Source of the DNA: Janibacter limosus
GTDB taxonomy: Bacteria > Actinomycetota > Actinomycetes > Actinomycetales > Dermatophilaceae
Assembly: GCF_004295485.1 (NCBI RefSeq)
Contig: NZ_CP036164.1
Span: forward strand, 2,976,001-3,040,000
Direction of reading: 5' to 3'
DNA length: 64,000 nucleotides
Shown: piece by piece, positions 8,846 to 18,456 of the stretch
Layout of the letters: each line of letters opens with the position of its first letter
How positions within the stretch are numbered: the stretch's first letter is position 1
Made by a program: the position numbers and the translations under genes
The notes under the pieces: model-generated
Seen by the model: the letters and a program-made list of their open reading frames with translations, nothing else
Told to the model about the DNA's origin: nothing
The model's database searches: none

Positions 8846-9690
8846 CCGCCCACGCGCAGACCGCGGCGGTCGACGCCCCCGCCGCGCGGACGACCGGCGC
8901 CAGCCGCGTCCGTCAGATCACGACCCTGGTGCGCCGCAACCTCACGCACATCAAGCGTCAGCCCGAGATGCTCACCGACGTGACGATCCAGCCGATCATG
9001 TTCGTCCTGCTCTTCGCGTACGTCTTCGGTGGCTCGATCCAGATCCCCGGCGTCGACTACAAGCCGTGGCTGCTGCCGGGGATCATGGCGCAGACCATCG
9101 CCTTCAGCTCCTTCATCGTCGCGATCGGCCTCAACACCGACATCGGCAAGGGCATGGTCGACCGGCTGCGCTCCCTGCCGATCCGCCGCTCCTCGATCCT
9201 CATCTCGCGCAGCATCGCCGCCCTCATCCACTCGAGCATCGGGGTCGCGGTCATGTCGGTGACCGGCCTCTTCATCGGCTGGCGCCTGCACGATGGTGTG
9301 GTCCACGCGCTGATCGGCTACGGGCTGCTGCTGCTCTTCGGCTTCGCGATGATCTGGATCGGCATCCTCGTCGGCTCCGCCATGCGCTCGGTCGAGGCGG
9401 TCAACGGCCTGATGTTCACCACGATCTTCCCGATCACGTTCTTGTCCAACGCCTTTGCCCGCACCGACGTCATGCCCTCGTGGCTGCGCACGATCGCCGA
9501 GTGGAACCCCATCAGCTCCCTGAGCCAGGCCATGCGCGACAACTGGGGCGTGGCGGGCCAGCCACTGCGAGCCGATGCGCCCTGGCCGCTGCACAACCCC
9601 GAGCTGGCGACGATCATCTGGTCCGTCGCGATCACCCTGATCATCGCGCCGCTGGCCCTGCGCGCCTTCAACGCCCGCACCACCGACTGA
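8842..9690 (+). CDS. ABC-2 type exporter permease, DrrB type
   Basis: The membrane subunit partner of the preceding ATPase, 282 residues with about six membrane segments. It has the ABC-2 features VRRNLTHIKRQPEMLTDVTIQPIMF (amphipathic connecting helix and first segment), GMVDRLRSLPIRRSS and the C-terminal WNPISSLSQAMRDN. The ATG at 8842 overlaps the ATPase stop (ATGA) and has an AGGAGG-like site upstream. Together the two genes form a complete half-size exporter. A two-hairpin structure follows before the convergent LuxR gene. Confidence 0.92.
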   Translation: MTAHAQTAAVDAPAARTTGASRVRQITTLVRRNLTHIKRQPEMLTDVTIQPIMFVLLFAYVFGGSIQIPGVDYKPWLLPGIMAQTIAFSSFIVAIGLNTDIGKGMVDRLRSLPIRRSSILISRSIAALIHSSIGVAVMSVTGLFIGWRLHDGVVHALIGYGLLLLFGFAMIWIGILVGSAMRSVEAVNGLMFTTIFPITFLSNAFARTDVMPSWLRTIAEWNPISSLSQAMRDNWGVAGQPLRADAPWPLHNPELATIIWSVAITLIIAPLALRAFNARTTD

Positions 9691-9709
9691 GCGCCCCCCC
9701 TTCGTCCTT

Positions 9710-9823
9710 GGGTGGAGGTGGACTCGCCGACGACTCGTCGGCGAGTTCGCGTCCAGTCAGCGGCCCCCTTCATCGGGTGGATGCCGACTCGCGGGTGAAT
9801 CGTCCGCGGGTTTACCTCCACCC
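9710..9823. terminator. Composite bidirectional terminator region
   Basis: Between the convergent exporter and LuxR genes lies a perfect 12-bp stem with a one-base loop at 9722-9746 (arm ACTCGCCGACGA). It is nested inside a wider inverted repeat GGGTGGAGGT (9710-9719) / ACCTCCACCC (9814-9823). A third arm pair, TCGCGGGTG / CACCCGCGA, follows at about 9790-9827. There is no T-run, as is usual in high-GC actinobacteria. Confidence 0.7.
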
Positions 9824-9843
9824 GCGAAGGGGGTCGAGCCGGG

Positions 9844-12582
9844 TCAGCGCGAGCCGTGCCCCAGCACGAGCGCGGCGAGCTGGGTGCGTGAGCGCACCCC
9901 GGTCTTGCGGTAGATCCGCGTCAGGGTGCCCTCGACGGTCTTGACGCTCAGGTGCAGTCGCTGGGCGATCTCGCGGTTGCTCGCGCCGTCGGCGACGAGT
10001 GCGGCGACCTGCTGCTCGGTGAGGGTGAGGTGCGCGAGGGGGTCCTGGCCGTCGGGCTCCTCCGGCTCGAGCGTGTGCAGGGCCGCTCCGTCGGGGAAGC
10101 GCGCCTGCACCCACGTGGCCCACGGCTCCGCGTGGAGCGGTCGCAGCACCTCGCGGGCTCGCTCGGCCGCGTCGCGGCTGCGGCCGGAGCGCCGCGCCCT
10201 CCGCTCGACGTGGGCGAGCGTGACCAGCGAGCGGGCCTCCTCGATGGGCAGGCGCAGGTCGGCCGCCGCCGTCGCGGAGCGGGTGGCCAGACCCCGCGCC
10301 TGATCGAGGTCACCCGTCGCCGCACAGATCTCGGCCTCCGCGCGATCCGCTGCGATGTCCACTCCCGGCGCACCTTGCCAGGCGTCGACCGCCTCACGGA
10401 TGCCGCTCAGCACCTCGCGCGCCTCGTCGACCTCGCCCGCCAGGGCGAGCGCGGTGACAGCATCGGCGTGCCAACGCATCGAGGTCACGTCACGGATGGC
10501 GCTGGCGGCGTCGATCGCGCGCAGCTCGCGGAAGGCAGCCACGGCCGCGGCGAGGTCGTCCAGGTGCAGCTGAGCCAGCCCCAGGTGAGCCAGCTGTCGG
10601 CGCAGGTAGCGCTCGTCGCCCTGCTCGCGGGCCAGGTCGACCCCCCGGGCGCTGACGGTGGCCGCCCGCTCGAAGGAGCCGCCCACCGTCTCGGCGATGG
10701 CCTCGATGTACCAGGTGGTGGCGACCGGGGTGTCGAAGTGGGTCGCGGCACGGGTCGCCCGGCCGGCCAGCTCCAGGGCCTCGCGGCCGCGGCCCTGACG
10801 CGCGACGACCTCGACCAGGCTGCGCAGGACGTGGACGGTGTCGTACCCGGCGTCGGGCCCGACGTCGGCGAGCATGTCGACGAACTCCGACCGCGCGCGG
10901 CGCAGGTCGTCGTCGTGGAGGGCGAAGCGCGCCGCGATGTAGCGGGGCGAGGTGTGCACCTGACCGGGGCGCGGCGGGCCCGCGAGGGCCGAGGCCTTCT
11001 CGATGAGGCCACGGGCGCTCCCTTCGCCCAGGGTGTGGCTGGCCGCGGCAGCGACGGTCAGGGCGTCCACCTCGAGGTCGGGACGGCCCGCGCGGGCAGC
11101 CAGCTCCACCGACCGCTGGGCCAGCTCCAACGCCGTGCGCAGCTCGTGGGTGCCCAGGAGGATGCGGGCCCGCTGGAGCAGCACCCGGGCCTGCAGCTCG
11201 GGGTAGCGCTCCGACGCGTGCATGGCCGCGATGAGCAGCTCGTCCGGGGAGCTGGCGTCGAGCTCGAGCAGCGCGATGTCCGCCCGCACCCGCTGGTGCG
11301 GCTCGGTGAGCTCCGCGGCGCCCTCGATGGCGCGGTGGAGGACCCTCGCCTCCTTGCCGATGACGGCGTTCTCGAGGCAGCAGGTGATCCACTCGGCCCG
11401 CTCGGGTGTCCCCGAGTCCGCCGCGAGGAGGTAGAGCTGCGCCGCCAGGTCGTGCTCGCCGCGGGCGGCGCTCTCCCGGGCAGAGGCGGCGAGGTCCGCG
11501 GGGGTCGTCGAGGGGTCGCCGGCGAGCGCCAGGTGGTAGCGCGTGAGGGGCAGGCTCGACGCGTTGTCGGCCAGCTCGCGGTGCAGTCGGACGAGCTCGT
11601 CGCTGTCGACGGACTCGAGGAGCACCTCGCCGAGCGCCCCGGGGGTGAGCCGCAGGTAGTCGTCCTCGGACACCAGCAGCGAGAGCTGCTTGGCCGTGCG
11701 GATGCTGTCCGCGGCGTCCTCACCACCCAGCCGGGTGAGCACGGCGGCCGTCGGCTGGTGCATGGCCGCGATCCGGCGCAGGGTCGTCAGGACGGTCTCC
11801 GACAGGGCATGGACCCGCTCGCGCGCGCGACCGTGCTCCGCGCGGGAGATGCTCGCGGTGGGCTGCTCGCCCGCCGACTCGGCGATCTCGTGGGCGAGCC
11901 CGGGGTTGCCGCCGGACTCCCGATGAGCCCACAGCGCGGTGTCCGTCGCCATGCCCACCTCGGTGAGCATCTCGACGGTGTCGGCGCCGGCGAAGGGCGG
12001 CAGGTCGATGTGCAGCACCGGCAGGTCACGTGCCTCGCTCGTGGTGGGCACGAAGCCGGTCACGGGCGAGGGGTCCCCCGGCCCGACACCGAGCAGCAGG
12101 CCGAAGGCGCCCGGGCCGAGCGAGCGCACCGCCGCGGCCCGCAGGGCGTGGTCGCTGAGCTCGTCGAGGTACTGGACGTCGTCGATGACGAGGACGAAGG
12201 GGGCGTGCCCCGCCTGAGCGGTGAGCAGCTCGGTCAGCGCGTCGCCGAGCCGGGCCGCCGGGTCCGGCCAGTCCGCCGGCCTCGGGTCCAGGAGGGTGGA
12301 GCGCATCCGCTCGGGCAGCTCCTCGAGGGTCGAGGGGTCGAAGGCCTGGGCGATGAGCGCGGCAGCATGCCCGGGCGTGCCGAGCCGGGCGATCCGCACG
12401 ACCACGGCCGCCGGCAGGCCGGAGGCGACGAGGTCGAGGAAGGTCGTGCGGCCCATGCCCCGCGGCCCGTGCACGGCGACGGCCTGCCCGTCGAGGACGC
12501 GGGCCGTCACCGACGCGAGCAGACGGGCCCGACCCACCGGCGCGGGAGCGCCGCCCGGGTCATGACGCGCAACCAGGTTCAC
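9844..12582 (-). CDS. Large LuxR-family (LAL-like) ATPase transcriptional regulator
   Basis: A 912-residue cytoplasmic regulator. The N-terminal STAND/AAA-like ATPase has a P-loop-like GPRGMGRTT at about residues 39-47 and a Walker B FVLVIDDVQYLDE. A long helical TPR-like middle follows. The C-terminal LuxR helix-turn-helix (LTEQQVAALVADGASNREIAQRLHLSVKTVEG) binds DNA. The P-loop lysine is replaced by arginine, which may weaken ATP hydrolysis. The start chosen is GTG 12582 with GGAGG about 12 bases upstream; the frame extends to 12615 but without a ribosome site. Targets are unknown; it is monocistronic. Confidence 0.88.
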   Translation of the reverse strand: MNLVARHDPGGAPAPVGRARLLASVTARVLDGQAVAVHGPRGMGRTTFLDLVASGLPAAVVVRIARLGTPGHAAALIAQAFDPSTLEELPERMRSTLLDPRPADWPDPAARLGDALTELLTAQAGHAPFVLVIDDVQYLDELSDHALRAAAVRSLGPGAFGLLLGVGPGDPSPVTGFVPTTSEARDLPVLHIDLPPFAGADTVEMLTEVGMATDTALWAHRESGGNPGLAHEIAESAGEQPTASISRAEHGRARERVHALSETVLTTLRRIAAMHQPTAAVLTRLGGEDAADSIRTAKQLSLLVSEDDYLRLTPGALGEVLLESVDSDELVRLHRELADNASSLPLTRYHLALAGDPSTTPADLAASARESAARGEHDLAAQLYLLAADSGTPERAEWITCCLENAVIGKEARVLHRAIEGAAELTEPHQRVRADIALLELDASSPDELLIAAMHASERYPELQARVLLQRARILLGTHELRTALELAQRSVELAARAGRPDLEVDALTVAAAASHTLGEGSARGLIEKASALAGPPRPGQVHTSPRYIAARFALHDDDLRRARSEFVDMLADVGPDAGYDTVHVLRSLVEVVARQGRGREALELAGRATRAATHFDTPVATTWYIEAIAETVGGSFERAATVSARGVDLAREQGDERYLRRQLAHLGLAQLHLDDLAAAVAAFRELRAIDAASAIRDVTSMRWHADAVTALALAGEVDEAREVLSGIREAVDAWQGAPGVDIAADRAEAEICAATGDLDQARGLATRSATAAADLRLPIEEARSLVTLAHVERRARRSGRSRDAAERAREVLRPLHAEPWATWVQARFPDGAALHTLEPEEPDGQDPLAHLTLTEQQVAALVADGASNREIAQRLHLSVKTVEGTLTRIYRKTGVRSRTQLAALVLGHGSR

Positions 12583-12672
12583 TCGAGTCGTTCCTCCCTC
12601 GTGGGACCACTCCAACGTAACCCGCAGAGCTGGGTCGGGGGGACGGGCCCCCTTCGCTGTGTGATCGGCACG

Positions 12673-14001
12673 TCAGCGGGGAGCGATGACCTCGCGCCCC
12701 ATGAAGGGCTGGAGCGCTGCGGGGACGCGGATCGAGCCGTCGGCCTGCTGGTGGTTCTCCAGGATCGCCACGATGGGCCGGGTGCTGGTGATCGCCGTGC
12801 CGTTGAGCGTGGCCACCGCGCGGGTGCCACCCCCTTCGGCATTGCGCTCGCGGATGTTCAACCGGCGGGCCTGGAAGGTGGTGCAGTTGCTCGTCGAGGT
12901 CAGCTCCCGGTACTTGCTCTGCGTCGGCACCCACGCCTCGCAGTCGAACTTGCGGCTCGCGGGGCCACCGAGGTCTCCGGCGGCGACGTCGATGACGCGG
13001 TAGGGCAGCTCGAGGGCCTCGAGGATGCGGCGCTCGATGCGCAGCAGGTTGTCGTGCTCGGCGACGGCGTCCTCGGGCCGGCAGAAGACGAACATCTCGG
13101 TCTTCTGGAACTGGTGCACGCGGAAGATCCCGCGGGTGTCCTTGCCATAGCTGCCGGCCTCGCGGCGGAAGCAGGTCGACGTCGAGACGTAGCGGATCGG
13201 CCCGTCGCGCAGGTCGAGGATCTCGTCGGCGTGGAAGCCCGCGAGCGCCACCTCGGAGGTGCCGGTGAGGTACAGGTCGTCGGCCTGCAGGTGGTAGACG
13301 TCGTCGTGCGCGTCGAGGTAGCCGGTCCCGGCCATCGTCTCGGGACGCACGAGGCTGGGCACGACGAGCGGGGTGAAGCCCTCCTCTGCGGCGATCTGCT
13401 GCGCCAGCCCCATGAGGGCCATCTCGAGCTGCGCGCCGGCGCCCTTGAGGTAGTAGAAGCGGCTGCCGCTCACCTTGGCGCCGCGCTCCATGTCGATGGC
13501 GCCGAGCAGCTCGCCGAGCTCGAGGTGGTCCTTGGGGGCGAAGCCCTCCGCGGCGAAGTCGCGCGGCGTCCCGACCTCCTCGATGAGGTCGAAGTCCTCC
13601 TCACCTCCGGCCGGGACACCCTCCTGGATGACATTGCCGATGGCCCGAAGGGAGGTGTCCAGCTGCGCCTTGGCCTCGTCGGACGCGGCCTCGAGCTCCT
13701 TGACACGGGCGGACATCGCCGCGCCCTTGTCGCGCAGCGCGGCTGCCTCGGCCTCGAGGCCCGGGATGTCGGCGCTGTCCGGGTCGGACTTCTTCAGCTT
13801 GCCCAGCCGTCCCATGACGGGGCCGAGCTCCTTGCTCGCGGCCTTCTGCTCCGACCGGGCCGCCTCGAAGGCCTGGATCGAGGTGCGACGGCGGTCGTCC
13901 GCGGCGATGACGGCGTCGACGAGCGACTCGTCCTCCCCGCGGGCACGCTGGCTCGCTCGGACGGACTCGGGCTGGTCACGCAGGAACTTGAGGTCGATCA
14001 C
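12673..14001 (-). CDS. serS: Seryl-tRNA synthetase
   Basis: A class II aminoacyl-tRNA synthetase charging tRNA-Ser, 442 residues. The N-terminal coiled-coil arm that grips the tRNA long variable arm spans about residues 30-105. The catalytic domain has motif 2 [25 protein letters not shown] and motif 3 around [20 protein letters not shown]. The start is GTG 14001 giving [17 protein letters not shown] sits seven bases upstream with no ribosome site, a leaderless arrangement. I see no T-box leader. It is divergent from the kinase gene, with 87 bases between the starts. Confidence 0.97.
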   Translation of the reverse strand: MIDLKFLRDQPESVRASQRARGEDESLVDAVIAADDRRRTSIQAFEAARSEQKAASKELGPVMGRLGKLKKSDPDSADIPGLEAEAAALRDKGAAMSARVKELEAASDEAKAQLDTSLRAIGNVIQEGVPAGGEEDFDLIEEVGTPRDFAAEGFAPKDHLELGELLGAIDMERGAKVSGSRFYYLKGAGAQLEMALMGLAQQIAAEEGFTPLVVPSLVRPETMAGTGYLDAHDDVYHLQADDLYLTGTSEVALAGFHADEILDLRDGPIRYVSTSTCFRREAGSYGKDTRGIFRVHQFQKTEMFVFCRPEDAVAEHDNLLRIERRILEALELPYRVIDVAAGDLGGPASRKFDCEAWVPTQSKYRELTSTSNCTTFQARRLNIRERNAEGGGTRAVATLNGTAITSTRPIVAILENHQQADGSIRVPAALQPFMGREVIAPR

Positions 14002-14008
14002 GCTGTGC

Positions 14009-14081
14009 AGGATATCCGCGATGCAGCGCGTCACCGCCCCCGCCGAGCGGTGCTCGGCCGGACGCTGCCCTGCGGTAGCGT
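14009..14081. promoter_or_regulatory. Back-to-back leaderless promoters of serS and the lipid kinase gene
   Basis: On the minus strand TATCCT (14014-14009) precedes the serS GTG by seven bases. On the plus strand TAGCGT (14076-14081) precedes the GTG at 14089 by seven bases. Neither start has a Shine-Dalgarno sequence. The -35 regions would overlap in the roughly 60 bases between. Confidence 0.6.
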
Positions 14082-14088
14082 CACCGAC

Positions 14089-15228
14089 GTGTCGGACTGG
14101 ACCCTCTTGGCGCTCGCCATCGCCCTCTCCTTGGCCCTCATCGGCGTCGTCGTCGGACTCGTCCTGGCAGGGCCGGGGCCCGCCCGCACGCGCGCCCGCC
14201 ACCGGCGTCCCCGACCCGAGCGGAGCAGCTTCCGCAGGTCGAGCAAGGACAAGGGCAGGGCCGAGCGACGGGCCGCGATCATCATCAACCCCACGAAGTT
14301 CGACGACGTGTCGCTCGTGCGGGCGGAGCTGACGCAGGCGAGCGCGCAGCTGGGGTGGGCCGAGCCGCTCTTCCTCGAGACGACCGTGCAGGACCCCGGC
14401 ACGGGTCAGGCCCGGCAGGCGCTGGAGGAGGGCGTCGACCTCGTCTGCCCCCTCGGCGGTGACGGCACGACCCGCGCGGTCGCGGTGGCCCTCGCCGGCA
14501 CGCGCACACCGATGGGCCTGCTGCCCAAGGGCACCGGCAACCTGCTGGCCCGCAACCTCGACATCCCGGTGGGCGCCGACCTCGTCCCTGCCCTGCGGGT
14601 GGCCTGCAGCGGCCGCAACAAGGCGGTCGACGTGGCCTGGCTCGAGCTCGACCCGGCGGAGGAGCCGGCGACCGACGACTCCGGCCAGGCGGAGGAGCCG
14701 GTCGAGGGTCCCCCCGTGCAGCGCCACCCCTTCCTCGTCATGGCCGGCATGGGCTTCGACGCCGAGATCATGGGCGGCACGAGCGAGGAGTTCAAGGCCC
14801 GGGTCGGCTGGAGCGCGTACTTCGTCACCGGCTTCCGCAAGCTCTTCGTCAAGCGGTTCCGCGTGCGGTGGAGCATCGACGGACGCATCCAGGACCCTGT
14901 GCTCGCCCGCACGATCCTCGTCTGCAACTGCGGCACCCTGCAGGGTGGCATCCAGCTCGTCCCGAGCGGCCGCGTCGACGACGGACTGCTCGACGGCGTG
15001 GTCATCGCGCCCAAGACGCTCATCGGCTGGGGGTCGATCGCGCTGCGCGTGCTCGGCCGCTCCGAGAAGGACGGCAACGAGCTGATCCGTACCACCGGGT
15101 CGGTCTACACCGTCGACGCCGACGAGCCGCACCCCGTGCAGGTCGACGGTGACGTCATCGGAGAGGCCACTCGGATGCGCGTGAGCGTCGACCAGCAGGC
15201 GCTGATCGTGCGGGTGGCGGGCTCGTAG
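14089..15228 (+). CDS. Diacylglycerol/lipid kinase family protein (DAGK catalytic domain)
   Basis: A 379-residue protein with an N-terminal membrane helix (residues about 5-27), a basic linker and a DAGK catalytic domain: [10 protein letters not shown], the nucleotide-binding [13 protein letters not shown] and [15 protein letters not shown]. The C-terminal lobe includes [24 protein letters not shown] and [10 protein letters not shown]. It probably phosphorylates diacylglycerol or a related lipid at the membrane, as DgkB/YegS-type proteins do. An acidic insertion at about residues 190-205 is unusual. The GTG start is leaderless-type (TAGCGT seven bases upstream). Confidence 0.88.
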   Translation: MSDWTLLALAIALSLALIGVVVGLVLAGPGPARTRARHRRPRPERSSFRRSSKDKGRAERRAAIIINPTKFDDVSLVRAELTQASAQLGWAEPLFLETTVQDPGTGQARQALEEGVDLVCPLGGDGTTRAVAVALAGTRTPMGLLPKGTGNLLARNLDIPVGADLVPALRVACSGRNKAVDVAWLELDPAEEPATDDSGQAEEPVEGPPVQRHPFLVMAGMGFDAEIMGGTSEEFKARVGWSAYFVTGFRKLFVKRFRVRWSIDGRIQDPVLARTILVCNCGTLQGGIQLVPSGRVDDGLLDGVVIAPKTLIGWGSIALRVLGRSEKDGNELIRTTGSVYTVDADEPHPVQVDGDVIGEATRMRVSVDQQALIVRVAGS

Positions 15229-15274
15229 GCCGTCACGCCAGCCGCGCCGGTCGACCGAGGGGCCACGGGCCGTC

Positions 15275-16147
15275 TCAACGAGTCCGAGGACCTGGCCTGA
15301 GGCGGTCGGCGTTGGCACGGATGGCACGGACGAGCGCTTCCTCGGGAGCGCTCGGTACAGATCGTCTGGTCGACAGGACGACGTCGATGGGACCCGCCGA
15401 TGCCAGTCGAGGATGCTCGAGAGGCACCAGGCCCTCTGGCGGCATCCCTGCGGCATGCAGGATGACGCCCATCCCGGCCAGCGCCGCGGCGCGCAAGCCG
15501 TTGAGGCTGTCGCTCGTGCAGGTGATCCGGTGAGACATACCTGAGCGGCGGAAGAGCTCCAGAGCAATGGCACGCGTCAGGGCCGGGGGCGGGTAGGTGA
15601 CGAAGGGGATGGGCTCCCCCTCGTCGAGGACGAACCCCGGCGCAGAGTGCAGGACGAGCTCGTCGGTGAAGACGAGCCGAGGGTCACGGTTGCCTGCCCC
15701 CGGGCGCTGCTTGCCGAAGGCGATGTCGAGGTGCCCGTCGGCGAGCAGCTGGTTGAGGTCCTCGCTCAGGGCGACGGTCAGCTCGAGGTCGACCCGGGGG
15801 TGGTCCCGGCGAAACTCTGCAAGGACCGCCGGGAGCTCGTGGAGGACGAGGTCCTCCGAGGCGCCGAAGCGGACCCGGCCGCGCAGGGTCGACTCGGAGA
15901 AGTAGCGCTGCGCCGCTTCCTCACGCTCGAGGATCTCGCGGGCAAAGCCGAGCATGGCGGCTCCGTCTGCGGTCAGCTCGACCGAGTGGGTGTCGCGCAG
16001 CAGCAGGCGACGACCCGCCGCCGTCTCGAGCTTGGCGACGTGCTGGCTGACCGTCGACTGGCGCAGGCCGAGCCGGCGACCGGCGGCGGTGAAGCTGCGC
16101 GTGCTCTCCACCGCAAGGAAGCTACGCAGGTGGGTTGGGTCGAACAC
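15275..16147 (-). CDS. LysR family transcriptional regulator
   Basis: A 290-residue LysR regulator. The N-terminal winged helix reads [32 protein letters not shown], followed by the periplasmic-binding-like effector domain from about residue 90. It is divergent from the SBF-like transporter gene, so it most likely controls that transporter in response to its substrate; this is inference from the classic LysR layout. The GTG start at 16147 is preceded by TTAAGA-N17-TAGCCT-N6, a good leaderless promoter in which the intergenic palindromic sequence covers the -35 side. Confidence 0.93.
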   Translation of the reverse strand: MFDPTHLRSFLAVESTRSFTAAGRRLGLRQSTVSQHVAKLETAAGRRLLLRDTHSVELTADGAAMLGFAREILEREEAAQRYFSESTLRGRVRFGASEDLVLHELPAVLAEFRRDHPRVDLELTVALSEDLNQLLADGHLDIAFGKQRPGAGNRDPRLVFTDELVLHSAPGFVLDEGEPIPFVTYPPPALTRAIALELFRRSGMSHRITCTSDSLNGLRAAALAGMGVILHAAGMPPEGLVPLEHPRLASAGPIDVVLSTRRSVPSAPEEALVRAIRANADRLRPGPRTR

Positions 16148-16153
16148 CAGAGC

Positions 16154-16224
16154 AGGCTATCAAGAATCGTGATGACTCTTAACGCGATCATCATGTTTCG
16201 CGGACACCAATCGGTGGCTACCGT
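16154..16224. promoter_or_regulatory. Divergent LysR/transporter promoter region
   Basis: The minus-strand promoter is TTAAGA (16182-16177), 17 bases, TAGCCT (16159-16154). The plus-strand -10 is TACCGT (16219-16224), seven bases before ATG 16232. Between them the sequence is locally AT-rich with an imperfect dyad (AAGAATC near 16163 facing GACTCTT near 16174), a plausible LysR site. Confidence 0.6.
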
Positions 16225-16231
16225 CGAGATC

Positions 16232-17224
16232 ATGTTCTCCAGGCTCTTGGCGTCCAGCCGCGTCGACCCCTTCTTGCTGATGATCCTCACGACAGTGGCG
16301 ATCGCGGGTGTGCTGCCCTCGCACGGCGTCGCGCTGACCTTCTTCAGCTGGGCGTCCAAGGTCGCCATCGGGCTGCTCTTCTTCCTGTACGGGGCACGCC
16401 TGTCGAGCAGCGAGATCCTCCACGGTGTTCGGCACTGGCGACTGCAGGGCTTCATCCTCGCGACGACCTTCATCGCCTTCCCCGTGCTCGGGCTGCTCTT
16501 CAGGTCCTTCGTCCCCGCACTGCTCGGCGAGCCGCTGTACCTCGGAGTCCTCTACCTCTGCGTACTGCCCTCGACCGTGCAGTCAGCGATCGCCCTCGTC
16601 TCCGTCGCCCGCGGCAACATTCCCGCCGCCGTCGTCGCCGCGAGCGCGTCCAGCCTGCTCGGCATCTTCATCACCCCGCTGCTCGTCGGTGTGCTCATGA
16701 GCACCCAGGGCGGTGGGTTCAACGGCTCGGCCGTCGGTGAGATCTTCGTGATGCTGCTCTTGCCCTTCCTCGCCGGCCAGATCCTGCGCCGCTGGATCGG
16801 CGCCTGGATCAAGGAGCACGGCAAGCCGCTGAAGGTCGTCGACCGCGGCTCGATCCTGCTGGTCGTGTACGTCGCCTTCAGCAAGGGGATGAACGAAGGG
16901 ATCTGGTCGAGTCTGTCGGTCGGCCGTCTGGCATTGCTCGCGCTCGTCTGCCTGCTGCTGCTCGGTATCGTCTTCGGCCTGACCTGGGTGATCTCGCAGC
17001 GGACCGGCTTCTCCCGGGCAGATGGCGTGACCATCCTCTTTTGCGGCTCGACGAAGTCGCTCGCGACCGGCTTGCCGATGGCCACGGTCCTCTTCGCCGA
17101 CCAGCCGGTCGGCCTCGTCGTCCTGCCGCTGATGCTCTACCACCAACTCCAGCTGCTGATCGGCGCAATGATCGCCACGCGACTCGACAAGCGCGCCGAG
17201 GAGCCTGCGGTCGTCCCCGTCTGA
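16232..17224 (+). CDS. SBF-like (bile acid:sodium symporter-like) transporter
   Basis: A 330-residue protein with nine to ten membrane segments of the SBF-like branch of the bile acid:sodium symporter superfamily. Conserved blocks are FFLYGARLSSSEI, LYLCVLPSTVQSAIALVSVARGN (the split helix of the family) and ILFCGSTKSLATGLPMA. It probably carries an organic anion; the real substrate is unknown. The start is ATG 16232 with TACCGT seven bases upstream and no ribosome site. Its divergent LysR neighbour suggests substrate-induced expression. It converges on the Ldh2-type dehydrogenase with 16 bases between the stops. Confidence 0.88.
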   Translation: MFSRLLASSRVDPFLLMILTTVAIAGVLPSHGVALTFFSWASKVAIGLLFFLYGARLSSSEILHGVRHWRLQGFILATTFIAFPVLGLLFRSFVPALLGEPLYLGVLYLCVLPSTVQSAIALVSVARGNIPAAVVAASASSLLGIFITPLLVGVLMSTQGGGFNGSAVGEIFVMLLLPFLAGQILRRWIGAWIKEHGKPLKVVDRGSILLVVYVAFSKGMNEGIWSSLSVGRLALLALVCLLLLGIVFGLTWVISQRTGFSRADGVTILFCGSTKSLATGLPMATVLFADQPVGLVVLPLMLYHQLQLLIGAMIATRLDKRAEEPAVVPV

Positions 17225-17240
17225 GCGTCGGCCACCACTC

Positions 17241-18353
17241 TCAGGCCCCGAGGCTCGCACTCGCCCCGCACGAGTGCGCCAGGGCGACGAGACGAGCGAT
17301 CTGCGCGGGCGAGTACGCGACCCCGAGCTCCAGCGCCTCACGCGCCTGGTGCACCGCGCGGACCCCAGGGGCACGCGCCCCCTCCCCTGACGCGGCGACG
17401 ACATCGAGGAGGTGCTGGACCCGCCCGGCGAGGTCCTCTCCTGACGTCGGCTCGACCGCCAGCATGAAGAGGCTGACGCCCTGCGGCTGGTCGACGCGGG
17501 TCGGGAGCCCGACGTCGGCACCGAACCGCTCACCGCCGGCGAGCACGCCGGTGAGCACCTCGAGGGCCAGGCTGAGGCCGAACCCTCGGTGCCCGCCGAT
17601 GGGCTCGAGCAGACCGGTGGTCCACAGCGAGGGATCATTCGTCGGCTCACCGTCGCTGTCGCGGAGCACGCCATCGGGCAGCAGCTCACCGCGCTCGTGG
17701 TAGCCGTCCATCTGGCCGGTCGACATGGTCGTGGTCGCGGTGTCGTAGAGGATCCGCTCGCCACCCTCGCCCGGAGCGGCCAGCGCGTGGCCCTGGTTGC
17801 CGACGACCCGACGGTGTCCTCCGGGCGCCGCGATGAGCGCGGGGCCATTGGTCACGGCCAGCCCGATGCATCCGCGATCGGCAGCCAGATCGGCGAAGTA
17901 GCCCATGGCGGCTGCAGAGGTGGCGCCACGCACGGAGACAGCAGCCATTCCCTGGGTCGTCGCCTTGTCCACCGCGCGCAGCATGGCAAGGGTCCCGGCA
18001 ACCTGACCCCACGCGCCGTCGACGTCGAGCAGCTGGTGGGCCGGACGGTCATGCACGACCCGGAGTCGTGGATCGGCGGTCGTACCCCCGGCCCGGATCC
18101 GCTGCACGCACTGGACGAGCTTGCTCGAGACCCCGTGCGCCGGCAGTCCGTGGGCATCGGCCCACACGAGCCCGTCCGCGGTCCACGCCGCGTGCTCGGG
18201 CGGCATCCCCACCCTGACGAGGACATCGCGCGCCAGGTCGTGCAGGTCGCGAAGGGGGATGTGCTGTCTGATCTCGTCTGTGCTGGTCACCCGCCCCATC
18301 GTGTCAGCGCCGGGCTCATCGACCCGAGGTATTTGTGCACGTAAAACAGGCAT
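17241..18353 (-). CDS. Malate/L-lactate dehydrogenase family (Ldh2) NAD(P)-dependent oxidoreductase
   Basis: A member of the Ldh2/AllD family, which oxidises 2-hydroxy acids such as (S)-malate, L-lactate, sulfolactate or ureidoglycolate with NAD(P). Family features include DGLVWADAHGLPAHGVSSK (catalytic His region), NQGHALAAPG, YDTATTTMSTG and PIGGHRGFGLSLALEVLTGVLAG. It is up to 370 residues; ATG 18353 is used, but an ATG at 18299 is also possible because neither has a ribosome site. It is divergent from the diiron-oxidase operon and shares its upstream region, so it may act in the same catabolic route. The substrate is not deducible. Confidence 0.85.
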   Translation of the reverse strand: MPVLRAQIPRVDEPGADTMGRVTSTDEIRQHIPLRDLHDLARDVLVRVGMPPEHAAWTADGLVWADAHGLPAHGVSSKLVQCVQRIRAGGTTADPRLRVVHDRPAHQLLDVDGAWGQVAGTLAMLRAVDKATTQGMAAVSVRGATSAAAMGYFADLAADRGCIGLAVTNGPALIAAPGGHRRVVGNQGHALAAPGEGGERILYDTATTTMSTGQMDGYHERGELLPDGVLRDSDGEPTNDPSLWTTGLLEPIGGHRGFGLSLALEVLTGVLAGGERFGADVGLPTRVDQPQGVSLFMLAVEPTSGEDLAGRVQHLLDVVAASGEGARAPGVRAVHQAREALELGVAYSPAQIARLVALAHSCGASASLGA

Positions 18354-18412
18354 GATCCATGTGCATCTTCACCCTAGAGTCGGGGCCGTCGGCGACCTAG
18401 CGTGGAGCCATC
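18334..18412. promoter_or_regulatory. Shared upstream region of the Ldh2 gene and the diiron-oxidase operon
   Basis: Contains TTGTGCACG at about 18335 and CATGTGCAT at about 18359. Two -10-like hexamers, TAGAGT and TAGCGT, face the operon; TAGGGT on the minus strand faces the Ldh2 gene. The TGCAC elements resemble those at 25650 and 28811, so a common regulator is possible. Confidence 0.4.
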
Positions 18413-18456
18413 GAACCGATCCCGGCCTATGAACCGGAAGAGAAAAGGTGACTGAC

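Noticed and set aside
13900-14090. A T-box or other riboswitch before serS
   Set aside because: The -10 is only seven bases from the GTG, leaving no leader for such an element.
9952-15228. A 1758-codon plus-strand open frame
   Set aside because: It is antisense to the LuxR regulator and serS over most of its length; only the last 379 codons are the real lipid-kinase gene.
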